NCBI RefSeq assembly: GCF_002379095.1
Contig: NZ_NBZV01000014.1
Location: forward strand, 1 to 64,000
Direction: 5' to 3'
Length of the DNA stretch: 64,000 nt
From: Polaromonas sp. AER18D-145
GTDB lineage: Bacteria > Pseudomonadota > Gammaproteobacteria > Burkholderiales > Burkholderiaceae_C
The translations under genes and the position numbers were made by a program. Below the pieces are notes generated by a model. That model searched no databases and was not told the origin of the DNA. It saw nothing but the letters and a program-made list of their open reading frames with translations. Below are positions 6,569 to 14,362 of the stretch, piece by piece; position 1 is the stretch's first letter; each line of letters begins with the position of its first letter.

Positions 6569-8683
6569 TTAGAGCGCGGGCGCTCCATCAAGTTGCACCT
6601 CGACCACGCAATCGTAGAACACCGGGCCGCGCCCCAGGTCGGTCAGGTGCTGGCTGGTCAGTTCGTTGACATTGGTACCATCCAGGCCGAACTTGCGCCA
6701 CCAGATGCCCAGGCCGTGGACCACGCCGGCGCGCGCCCGGTCGGACACCCTGGCCTTGCAGCGGTAGCTGCCGCGCTGGTTGAACACCCGCACCACGTTG
6801 CCGGTGAGGATGCCGCGCGCGGCGGCGTCCCGCGCGCTGATCTCCAGCACCGGCTCGCCCTCGATGTCGCGCAGGCTTTTCACGTTGACAAAGGTGGAGT
6901 TCAGGAAGTTGCGCGCCGGTGGCGAGATCATCGCCAGCGGGTAGCTGGCCGAGGTGCCGGCCGCCTCGTAATTGGGCACATGGTCGGGCAGGCCGTCCAG
7001 TCCCTGCGCGGCAAGCCGTTCGCTGAAAAATTCGCATTTGCCCGACGGGGTCAGAAAGCGGCCCTCGGCAAACGGCGCGTCGGGACCGGGTAGCGTGGCA
7101 AAACCCTTGTCCAGCAGTTCGTTGAAATCAATCCTGTCGCCGTCCGGGTGGCTGAAGGCCGCGCGGCACAGGGTTTCGTCGTCATCCGCAAAACAGGGCT
7201 CGGTGAACCCCATGCGGGCCGCCAGGCCGCGGAAAATCTCGGTGTTGGGCCGGGCCTGGCCCACGGGGGCGATGGCCGGGCGGTTCAGCAGCACATCGGT
7301 GTGGCCGTAGGCGCCGTGCACGTCCCAGTGTTCCAGCTGGGTGGTGGCCGGCAGGATGAAGTCGGCGTAGTCGGCGGTGTCGGTCTGGAAATGCTCCAGC
7401 ACCACGGTGAACAGGTCCTCCCGTGCAAAGCCCTGCACCACCCTGCCCGAGTCCGGGGCCACCGCCACCGGGTTGCTGTTGTAGACGATCAGCGCTTCTA
7501 CCTTGGGGCCGAAGGCCGGTGAACTGTCCCGAAGCAGGTCGTCGCCGACGGTGACCATGTTGAGGGTGCGCGGCTGGCGGCCGGCCAGCAGGTCGGGCCG
7601 CTGCAGGGCCGCACGGTTGATGGGGAACATGCCCGAGCTCGACAGCAACACGCCGCCGCCGCGGTGCCGCCAGGCACCAATGAGTGCTGGCAGGCTGGCC
7701 ACGGCCCTGGTGGCGTTGCCGCCGCCGCGCGCGCGCTGCATGCCGTAGTTCAGGCGGATGGCCGCCGCTTGCCCATTGACGAAACACGCGCCGTAGTCAC
7801 GCGCCAGCGAGCGCACCTGTTCCGCCGGCACCCCGCATACGTCTGCCACACGCTCCGGATTCCATAGCAGGGCACGCTCGCGCAGCAAGGGCCAGCCGAC
7901 GGTATGGCTTTCAAGGTAGGCGTGGTCCAGCCAGTCGTGAACGATCAGCTCATGCATGATGCCCAGCGCCAGCGCGGCGTCGGTGCCGGGTTGCAGGGCG
8001 ATGTGTTCGTGGCATTTCTCGGCGGTTTCGGTCTTGCGCGGATCGATGCAGATGACTTTGGCACCCTGGCGTTTGGCTTCCTGCACATGACGCCAGAAAT
8101 GCAGGTTGCTGGCGATCGAGTTGCTGCCCCAGATCAGGATGAGTTTTGCTTCGGCAAAAAATTCGACCTTCATGCCGACCTTGCCGCCCAGCGTTTGCGT
8201 CAGGCCTTCGGTGCCGGCCGCCGAGCAGATGGTGCGGTCCAGCAGCGAGGCGCCCAGTTTGTTGAAAAAGCGTGCGGCAATGCTTTCGCTCTGCACCAGG
8301 CCCATGGTGCCGGCGTAGCTGTAGGGCGCGATGGCCTGCGGGTCGCGCTGCGCTATGGCCTGGAGCCGGGCTGCGATCTCGTCCAGCGCGCTGTCCCAAC
8401 TGACGGGTTCAAACTGCCCGGAGCCCTTGGGCCCCACGCGCTTGAGCGGTTGCAGGATGCGGTCGGGGTGGTAGCTGCGCTCGGTGTAGCGCGACACCTT
8501 GGTGCACAGCACGCCGCCGGTTTGTGCATGTTCAGGATTGCCCTGGACTTTGACCGCCACACCGTTTTCCACGGTGGTCAACAGGGCGCAGGTATCGGGA
8601 CAGTCGTGCGGGCAGGCGCCGCGCACCTTGGCCGTGCCGTTCACGAAACTGACACTAGGGGAGATGCTGATGGGAACCGTCAT
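6569..8683 (-). CDS. Molybdopterin-dependent oxidoreductase with [4Fe-4S] cluster (DMSO-reductase superfamily)
   Basis: 704 residues. The N-terminal GACPHDCPDTCALL gives Cys24, Cys28 and Cys32, and Cys60 in GGVLCTKV completes a [4Fe-4S] site. The catalytic alpha-subunit domains follow, with LIWGSNSIASN and CIDPRKTETAEKC typical of bis-MGD binding, and a C-terminal molydopterin-dinucleotide-binding beta-barrel domain. No Tat signal is present, so it probably works in the cytoplasm. No partner ferredoxin or membrane subunit lies next to it. The family includes formate dehydrogenase-like and formyl- or hydroxyl-handling enzymes; this clade, common in aerobic Burkholderiales, has no firm substrate. 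It is divergent from the binding-protein gene at 8746, sharing a 62-base intergenic gap. Confidence 0.9.
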   Translation of the reverse strand: MTVPISISPSVSFVNGTAKVRGACPHDCPDTCALLTTVENGVAVKVQGNPEHAQTGGVLCTKVSRYTERSYHPDRILQPLKRVGPKGSGQFEPVSWDSALDEIAARLQAIAQRDPQAIAPYSYAGTMGLVQSESIAARFFNKLGASLLDRTICSAAGTEGLTQTLGGKVGMKVEFFAEAKLILIWGSNSIASNLHFWRHVQEAKRQGAKVICIDPRKTETAEKCHEHIALQPGTDAALALGIMHELIVHDWLDHAYLESHTVGWPLLRERALLWNPERVADVCGVPAEQVRSLARDYGACFVNGQAAAIRLNYGMQRARGGGNATRAVASLPALIGAWRHRGGGVLLSSSGMFPINRAALQRPDLLAGRQPRTLNMVTVGDDLLRDSSPAFGPKVEALIVYNSNPVAVAPDSGRVVQGFAREDLFTVVLEHFQTDTADYADFILPATTQLEHWDVHGAYGHTDVLLNRPAIAPVGQARPNTEIFRGLAARMGFTEPCFADDDETLCRAAFSHPDGDRIDFNELLDKGFATLPGPDAPFAEGRFLTPSGKCEFFSERLAAQGLDGLPDHVPNYEAAGTSASYPLAMISPPARNFLNSTFVNVKSLRDIEGEPVLEISARDAAARGILTGNVVRVFNQRGSYRCKARVSDRARAGVVHGLGIWWRKFGLDGTNVNELTSQHLTDLGRGPVFYDCVVEVQLDGAPAL

Positions 8684-8745
8684 AAATAGAACTACATTTT
8701 CTTACAAGGAGTCGCCCTGCTTGCGTTTCAGCCAGGGCCATCAAT

Positions 8746-9876
8746 ATGAAAACATTACACACTCTGGGGCAGACCCTTATCGTAGCTGTCCTGGCGCTCG
8801 CCGGTGCGGTGGTGCACAGCCAGGACGGGGTCAGCAAAACCGCCATCGTGCTCGGCCAGAGCCTGGCGCTGACCGGCCCGGGTTCCTCGCTGGCACAGCC
8901 TTTTCATCAAGGCGCCAAGCTTTACTTTGACAACGTCAACGCGGCTGGCGGGGTCAACGGGCGCAAGATCGAACTGGTCACGCTGGACGACCAGGGGAGC
9001 CCTGCCAACACCGCCGCCAACACCAAGAAGCTGCTCGACCAGGGGGTGCTCTCCTTGTTCGGTTTTTACGGTTCGCCCCAGGTGACAGCCGCTTATCCCC
9101 TGATCAAGGACCGCGACATCATTTTGTTCGCCCCCATGGCGGCGGCCGACGAGTTTCGCGGCGCGCTTTATGCCAATGTGTACTCGCTGCGTCCCGGCTA
9201 CTCGGAAGAGGCAGCGGCCATCACCAAACATGCTGCCGCCCTGGGCGCGCGCAAGCTGGCCATTTTGCATGCCAGCGATGGTGAGTCGCTGGCTGCACTG
9301 GACTCGGCGCAACGGACCATGACCAGCATGGGCGCGAACCTTCTTGCCAATGCTGCCTTTTCCAGCGGAGCCGTGGCTGGCAGCGTGGACAAGGCCTTGG
9401 CGCCCGGTCCCGAATCGGTGCTGGTGATCGGTGACTCGCAGAGTGCGGCGTCGGTGGTGCGGGAGCTGCGGGCCAAAGGGTTTCGCGGGCCGGTTTATGG
9501 TTTTTCCAATACCGGCGAAAGCCTGCTGGCCGAACAGCTTGGCAAGTCAGGTGCCGGCGTGGTGGTTGCACGCGTGGTTCCCAAAAGTGATGGCTCCAAG
9601 GTGGCCCTGGTGCGTGAACTGCAGGCCGACGCCGCCGCGGCCAAGCTGGGCAAACCCAATGTCTACATGGTGGAAGGCTACATCGCTGCGCGCGTGTACA
9701 CCGAGGCCTTGCGCCGCATCAGCAAGGACCCGACGCGAGCCAAGCTCAGAAAGGCCATTGAGGCCCTGGACGATCTCAGTATCGGCGGCTTTCGCATTCA
9801 CTTTGTTGAAGACCGCGTGGGTTCGCGGCTGGTCGAGCTGGGCTTGATCGACTCGCAGGGGCGGGTCAGGGAGTAG
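8746..9876 (+). CDS. ABC transporter periplasmic binding protein, LivJ type (first of a pair)
   Basis: 376 residues with a Sec signal (TLIVAVLALAGAVVHSQ, about residues 8-24) and a Peripla_BP_6 fold: VLGQSLALTGPGSSLAQPF, a GAKLYFDNVNAAGGVNGRKI stretch, and LVTLDDQGSPANTAAN. Such proteins feed branched-chain amino acids, amides or aromatic acids to Liv-type ABC transporters. No permease or ATPase genes are adjacent, so it must use components elsewhere or act as a sensor ligand. The next gene at 10048 is a clear paralogue, and the pair probably arose by duplication. The ligand is unknown. Confidence 0.9.
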   Translation: MKTLHTLGQTLIVAVLALAGAVVHSQDGVSKTAIVLGQSLALTGPGSSLAQPFHQGAKLYFDNVNAAGGVNGRKIELVTLDDQGSPANTAANTKKLLDQGVLSLFGFYGSPQVTAAYPLIKDRDIILFAPMAAADEFRGALYANVYSLRPGYSEEAAAITKHAAALGARKLAILHASDGESLAALDSAQRTMTSMGANLLANAAFSSGAVAGSVDKALAPGPESVLVIGDSQSAASVVRELRAKGFRGPVYGFSNTGESLLAEQLGKSGAGVVVARVVPKSDGSKVALVRELQADAAAAKLGKPNVYMVEGYIAARVYTEALRRISKDPTRAKLRKAIEALDDLSIGGFRIHFVEDRVGSRLVELGLIDSQGRVRE

Positions 9877-10047
9877 GGTGCAGTTGGTGAGGCGCGACAC
9901 AAGGCTGACAGTTTTCTGACTTGATTTCGAGGGTTAACCCCTGGAGTTGGGATTTTTTAAAACCAAATCATTCAATTCCTCGCAGGGCGAAGCGGGGGGT
10001 GATCCGGCTGTCAGGTTCAGGGCATGTTGCATGCTGAAAATGTACGC

Positions 10048-11181
10048 ATGCTTATCAATCGTCGCAAATTCTCATTCACCGCCGGCGCCGCCATGCTGGC
10101 CGGCTTCAACATTGCCCGGGCCCAGTCCGACAGCAAGATCATCCTTGGCCAGTCGGCCGCCTTTACCGGTCCTGCCGCACAACTGGGCATCCAGTTTTAC
10201 CAGGGGGCCAAGGTCTGTTTTGACCAGGTCAACGCCCAGGGCGGCGTGGGCAAGCGCCAGATTGAAATCCGCAACCTGGACGATGGTTACGAGCCGGACC
10301 GCTGCGCCGAGAACACCCGCAAGCTGATTGCCGATGACGTGTTTGCGCTGTTTGGCTACATCGGTACCCCGACCAGCCTGGCGGCCCTGCCGCTGGCGGT
10401 CAAGGACAAGGTGCCTTTTATTGCCCCGTTCACCGGCGCCATGGGCCTGCGCGAGCCGTTCAACAAATACGCCTTTCACGTCCGCGCTTCGTACAACGAC
10501 GAGACCGGCCTCATCGTCAAGCAGCTGACCAGCCTGGGACTGAAGAAAATCGCGGTGTTCTACCAGAACGACGCCTACGGCAAGGCCGGCCTGGACGGCG
10601 TGACGCTGGCCCTGAACGGCCTGGGGCTCAAAACGGTGGCGCAGGCCACGGTGGAGCGCAATTCCGTCGATGTGGCCAAGGCGGTCCAGACCCTGGTCGC
10701 CGCGGCCCCGGATGCCGTGGTGCAGATCAGCGCCTACAAATCCTGTGCCGCCTTCATTCGCGCTGCACGCAAGGCCGGGTACGGCGGCACGTTTTACAAC
10801 GTGTCTTTTGTCGGCACGCAGGCGCTGGCCGACGAGCTGGGCAAGGACGGTGCCGGTGTGGTGGTGTCCCAGGTCATGCCTTCGCCCTACAACGCGGCGC
10901 GCCCGATCGCGCGCGAGTTTGCCGATGCCGTCAAGGCCGCCGGCAAGGATGCCCAGGTCAATTTCTCCAGCATGGAAGGGTATGTGGCTGCCAAACTGTT
11001 GGTCGAGGGCCTCAAGCGCGCCAGCGGCAAGCTCAGCCGCGAATCGCTGATTGCCGGCCTGGAGGGCCTGGGCAGCCAGTCGCTGGGCGGCTTTTCCGTG
11101 TCCTTCTCACCGACCGACCATGTGGCCTCGAACTTTGTGGAGTTGTCCATGCTGACCGGCGACGGGCGTGTGCGCACCTGA
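10048..11181 (+). CDS. ABC transporter periplasmic binding protein, LivJ type (second of a pair)
   Basis: 377 residues from the ATG at 10048, which places a clean Tat-like signal (INRRKFSFTAGAAMLAG) at the N-terminus. An ATG at 10024 in the same frame would add eight residues and cannot be excluded. The mature part mirrors its upstream neighbour: ILGQSAAFTGPAAQLGIQF, GAKVCFDQVNAQGGVGKR, and EIRNLDDGYEPDRCAENT. The unusual signal type compared with the upstream Sec-type paralogue suggests divergence after duplication. The 171-base gap between the two contains no clear gene. A strong terminator follows at 11204. Confidence 0.9.
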   Translation: MLINRRKFSFTAGAAMLAGFNIARAQSDSKIILGQSAAFTGPAAQLGIQFYQGAKVCFDQVNAQGGVGKRQIEIRNLDDGYEPDRCAENTRKLIADDVFALFGYIGTPTSLAALPLAVKDKVPFIAPFTGAMGLREPFNKYAFHVRASYNDETGLIVKQLTSLGLKKIAVFYQNDAYGKAGLDGVTLALNGLGLKTVAQATVERNSVDVAKAVQTLVAAAPDAVVQISAYKSCAAFIRAARKAGYGGTFYNVSFVGTQALADELGKDGAGVVVSQVMPSPYNAARPIAREFADAVKAAGKDAQVNFSSMEGYVAAKLLVEGLKRASGKLSRESLIAGLEGLGSQSLGGFSVSFSPTDHVASNFVELSMLTGDGRVRT

Positions 11182-11203
11182 GCTTCATCGGTCATCGCCT
11201 CCC

Positions 11204-11238
11204 GAAAAAAAAGCGCCTGAATGTCGGGCGCTTTTTTT
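11204..11238. terminator. Rho-independent terminator after the second binding-protein gene
   Basis: An A-run, then GCGCC, an 8-base loop, then GGCGC and a run of seven T. The A and T flanks make it usable in both directions, serving the plus-strand binding-protein gene and the minus-strand M20 gene that converges on it. Confidence 0.85.
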
Positions 11239-11269
11239 ATGCCGATCGGGCGATCTCCGGTGCCGGGAA

Positions 11270-12457
11270 TCAGGCGATGCTGGTCGTCGCAGCCAGCCCG
11301 CGCAGAAAGGCCTCGCAGCGTGCGAGTTGTTCCAGGCTGACAAACTCATCGGGCTGGTGAGCCTGCGTGATGCTGCCCGGTCCGCAGACCACAGTGGAAA
11401 TGCCGGAGTTCTTGAAGATGCCGGCCTCGGTGCCAAACGCCACCTGCGTGGTGCGTGACTCGCCGCTCAAGCGCTGCGCCAGCCGCGTCACCGCATCGTT
11501 GGCCGATCCCAGAAAACTCGGCACTTCGCAAATCGTCTCAAAGCGGAAGCCAGCTTCGGGCGCTATACTTTTCATAGCTGGTTCCGCTTGCTGCGCATAG
11601 GCTAGCACCTCTTTTTGCATTGCGGCCGCGTCGGCCGTGGGCAGGTCCCTAAATTCGTAGCGGAACTCGGCGTCACGCGGCACCACGTTGTCGGCAATGC
11701 CGCCGTGGAACTGGCCGACGCTGGCGGTGCTGAAGGGCACATCGAAACCTTCGTAGCGCGGCTCGTCGCGCTCGAAACCCTCGGCCATGTCGCGCAGCTT
11801 GCCCACCACCCGCGCGGCCATCTCGATGGCGTTGACCGATTGCGGGGTCAGCGACGAATGCGCTTCCTTGCCGCGCACACAGCACTTGTAGCGGTAGACA
11901 CCCTTGTGGGCGATGGCCGGCACCATGCTGGTGGGCTCGCCCACGATGCAGGCCAGCGGCGCGATGCCGGCGTCCTTCATGTCGGCCACCAGCTCCCGCA
12001 CGCCGAAACAGCCGACCTCCTCGTCGTAGCTGAGCGCCAGGTGAATCGCAAAAGGCGCCGGGCTGTTCAAAAAGGCGTCCGCCTGGGCCAGCGCCAGCGC
12101 GATGAAACTTTTCATGTCGGCACTGCCGCGCCCATAAAGCTTGCCGTCGCGGACCAGGGCCGACAGCGGATCGACCGACCAGTCCTGCCCGTCCCAGGGC
12201 ACGGTGTCGGTGTGGCCCGACAGGATCACTCCGGCAGGTTTGCCTTCTCCCAGCGTGGCAAACAGGTTGGCTTTGGTTTTATCGGCGTTCCAGGTGATGC
12301 GGCTGGCCACGCCGGACTTTTTCAGCGTGTCCCGCACGAAATGGATCAGCTCCAGGTTGGAGTTGCGGCTGACGGTGTTCATGCGCACCAGCGTCTGCGC
12401 CAGTGCCAGGGCCGGGGCGGACAGGCCGGAAGAGGGCAGGGTGTGGGGCAAAGTCAT
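11270..12457 (-). CDS. argE: Acetylornithine deacetylase-type M20 metallopeptidase
   Basis: 395 residues from the ATG at 12457; a longer open frame upstream is rejected as it lacks family similarity. Zinc-site motifs of M20 enzymes are present: SGHTDTVPW (His82, Asp84), GRGSADMK (Asp114), DEEVG (catalytic Glu146, metal Glu147) and GEPTSM (Glu174), with AHQPDEFV near the end. This fits ArgE, which removes the acetyl group from N-acetylornithine in the cytoplasm, although related succinyl-diaminopimelate or N-acyl deacylases look alike. Residues about 282-299 (KEVLAYAQQAEPAMKSIA) coincide with a dispersed palindromic repeat inserted in frame. The gene converges with the binding-protein gene through a shared terminator and is divergent from the UbiA-type gene, with about 115 bases between starts. 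Confidence 0.85.
   Translation of the reverse strand: MTLPHTLPSSGLSAPALALAQTLVRMNTVSRNSNLELIHFVRDTLKKSGVASRITWNADKTKANLFATLGEGKPAGVILSGHTDTVPWDGQDWSVDPLSALVRDGKLYGRGSADMKSFIALALAQADAFLNSPAPFAIHLALSYDEEVGCFGVRELVADMKDAGIAPLACIVGEPTSMVPAIAHKGVYRYKCCVRGKEAHSSLTPQSVNAIEMAARVVGKLRDMAEGFERDEPRYEGFDVPFSTASVGQFHGGIADNVVPRDAEFRYEFRDLPTADAAAMQKEVLAYAQQAEPAMKSIAPEAGFRFETICEVPSFLGSANDAVTRLAQRLSGESRTTQVAFGTEAGIFKNSGISTVVCGPGSITQAHQPDEFVSLEQLARCEAFLRGLAATTSIA
11562..11617 (-). repeat. In-frame dispersed repeat with GCTAT-n-ATAGC palindrome inside the argE-like gene
   Basis: GCTAT at 11562-11566 and ATAGC at 11574-11578, followed by CTTGCTGCGCATAGGCTAGC and a short T-run, parallel to the copy at 5733. It encodes about 18 residues of the deacetylase without a frameshift. 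Part of this segment may be native protein sequence, so the exact insertion borders need comparison with a repeat-free homologue. Confidence 0.5.
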
Positions 12458-12572
12458 GCCTGATTCTGGCCCAATTGGCGCCGCTGCGGGGCGGTTATGC
12501 TTGAACCCGACCGCGCGCACGTGGTCTATGCTTGTCCCCGCCCGACCGCCCCAACCGAGTTTTCCTCCGCCC

Positions 12573-13427
12573 ATGCGTTTATTGTTCCGCCTCGTCACCT
12601 TGATGCGCCCCCACCAATGGCTGAAAAACGCCTTTGTGTTTGCCGGGCTGGTGTTCAGCGAGAGCTGGGGCGACGGGCCGATGGCCTTCAAGGTGCTGAA
12701 GGCCTTTGCCGCGTTCTGCTGCTTTTCCAGCATGGTCTACATCCTCAATGACTGGCTGGACCGCGCCAGCGATGCCCGCCATCCGGTCAAGCGCCTGCGG
12801 CCGCTGGCCAGCGGCGCCGTGTCGCCCGCGCTGGCGCTGGCGCTGGCAGCGCTGCTGCTGGTCGCGGGTCTGGCTTTTGCCGCCGGCAACGGGACCTTGC
12901 TGGCGCTGCTGGGCATTTACGTTGCGCTGAACCTGGCCTATTCATGGCGGCTCAAACATGTGCCGGTGGTCGATGTGTCCATCATTGCCTCGGGCTTCAT
13001 GCTCAGGCTGCTGGCCGGCACCCTGGCGGTGGGGATTCCGCCGTCGCGCTGGATGCTGCTGGCCGGCCTGTTCGTGGCCCTGTTCCTGGGATTTTCAAAA
13101 CGCAAGGCCGAAACCTTTCACGACGAGGCCGCCCAGCGCGCCGTGCTCGATCACTACCCGCCGGCCCTGCTGGACATGTTCATGGCCGTGACCATGACGG
13201 CCAGCCTCATGACTTACGGCCTGTTTGCCACCAGCGCCGAAGCGCAGCTGCAGCACGGCAACCGGCTGGTCTACAGCGTGCCCATCGTCGTGTTTGCCAT
13301 GTTGCGTTACGCCTACCAGGTGCACCGGGGGCGCGGCGAGGACGTGTCGCGCGACCTGGTGCGCGACCCCTGGATTCTGACGGCGCTGGTGGCCTGGCTG
13401 CTGGTGTTTCTGGGACGCCGCTTTTGA
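12573..13427 (+). CDS. UbiA-family prenyltransferase, decaprenyl-phosphate phosphoribosyltransferase-like
   Basis: 284 residues, about eight or nine membrane spans. The first catalytic motif is NDWLDRASD (residues 59-67, Asp-rich, Mg-binding), immediately followed by HPVKRLRPLASG. That HP-x-KR-x-RP signature is typical of the 5-phosphoribose:polyprenyl-phosphate transferases (DPPR synthase, the mycobacterial Rv3806c type) rather than of aromatic UbiA enzymes. A second motif region, LGFSKRKAET, also fits. The predicted reaction is transfer of phosphoribose from PRPP to a polyprenyl phosphate on the inner face of the cytoplasmic membrane. The stop overlaps the next gene start (TTGA). The ATG at 12573 is chosen for family fit. 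Confidence 0.8.
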   Translation: MRLLFRLVTLMRPHQWLKNAFVFAGLVFSESWGDGPMAFKVLKAFAAFCCFSSMVYILNDWLDRASDARHPVKRLRPLASGAVSPALALALAALLLVAGLAFAAGNGTLLALLGIYVALNLAYSWRLKHVPVVDVSIIASGFMLRLLAGTLAVGIPPSRWMLLAGLFVALFLGFSKRKAETFHDEAAQRAVLDHYPPALLDMFMAVTMTASLMTYGLFATSAEAQLQHGNRLVYSVPIVVFAMLRYAYQVHRGRGEDVSRDLVRDPWILTALVAWLLVFLGRRF

Positions 13428-14350
13428 AGCCGTCGGCCCGGCCGGCGCCACGCCTGCCGCTCAAGCCGCTGCTGCTGGTTCTGGGCCTGGCCGCCACGGC
13501 GTATGCGGTGGCGCTGGCCGTGTTCGGCGAAGGCAGCGCCCTGGCAACCCTGCAGCGGCTGGGTTCGCTCGCGGGCCTGCAAGCCGCCGCCCTGTGCCTG
13601 TTGAACTACCTGCTGCGCGGCCTGCGCTGGCGCATGTGGATGGCCCATTACGGGCGGGCACTCGGTCTCGCGCAAGGTCTGCGCCTGTACCTGGCGGGTT
13701 ACACCTTCACGCCGACGCCCGGCAACATCGGCGAGGCGGCGCGTGGGCTCATGCTGGCGCGCCGTCCGCTGGGCCCGGCGCAAAGCCTGGCGATTTTCGG
13801 TGCGGAACGTCTGGCCGACCTGCTGTGCCTGCTGCTGATGTGCCTGCCGGTGGCCTGGTGGCTGGCGGCGCTGGGCGGTCCCGTGGCTTACCGCCTGGCG
13901 CTGGGCAGCGGCGTTGCCGCGCTCGCCCTGCTGGTGCTTCTTTTTGCATTCCGGCGGCGCCTGCTGCTGCGGCTGTCCTGGCTGCGTGATGCCTGGCAGT
14001 GCCTGGCGACGCGTCCCGCTGTCTGGCTGGCGCTGACCGGGGTGGCTTGGGCCGCGCAGGGCCTGGCCGTCTGGCTGCTCTGCCGTGAGGCGGACCTGTC
14101 CATTGGCGTGCTGCAGGCCGCTGGTTTTTACGCCGTCGCCATGGTCGGCGGCGCGCTTTCCCTGCTGCCGGCGGGCCTGGGTGGCATGGAGGCGCTGTTG
14201 ACCGGCCTGCTGGTGCTCCACGGCGCCGGTGCGGCGCAGGCGCTGGGCATCACCGTGCTGGTCCGGGTGCTGACCCTGTGGCTGGCGGTGGCCATCGGTG
14301 CGCTGGCGCTGGTCTATAGTGCCGCCATTCGCGACATCAGTTTCAGATAA
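13424..14350 (+). CDS. Flippase-like integral membrane protein (LPG synthase TM / UPF0104 type)
   Basis: 308 residues from a TTG that overlaps the upstream stop as TTGA. About eight hydrophobic spans are evident. Conserved family stretches include LLNYLLRGLRWRMWM near residue 62, FTPTPGNIGEAARG, FGAERLADLLCLL and LLPAGLGGMEALLTG. This is the membrane domain family seen alone in many glycolipid loci and fused to the synthase domain in MprF, where it translocates lipids. Between a polyprenyl-P-sugar-forming enzyme and a GT39 transferase, it could flip the lipid-linked sugar or act as its cofactor (inference). Confidence 0.8.
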   Translation: MKPSARPAPRLPLKPLLLVLGLAATAYAVALAVFGEGSALATLQRLGSLAGLQAAALCLLNYLLRGLRWRMWMAHYGRALGLAQGLRLYLAGYTFTPTPGNIGEAARGLMLARRPLGPAQSLAIFGAERLADLLCLLLMCLPVAWWLAALGGPVAYRLALGSGVAALALLVLLFAFRRRLLLRLSWLRDAWQCLATRPAVWLALTGVAWAAQGLAVWLLCREADLSIGVLQAAGFYAVAMVGGALSLLPAGLGGMEALLTGLLVLHGAGAAQALGITVLVRVLTLWLAVAIGALALVYSAAIRDISFR

Positions 14351-14362
14351 GTCTTCCTGCCC

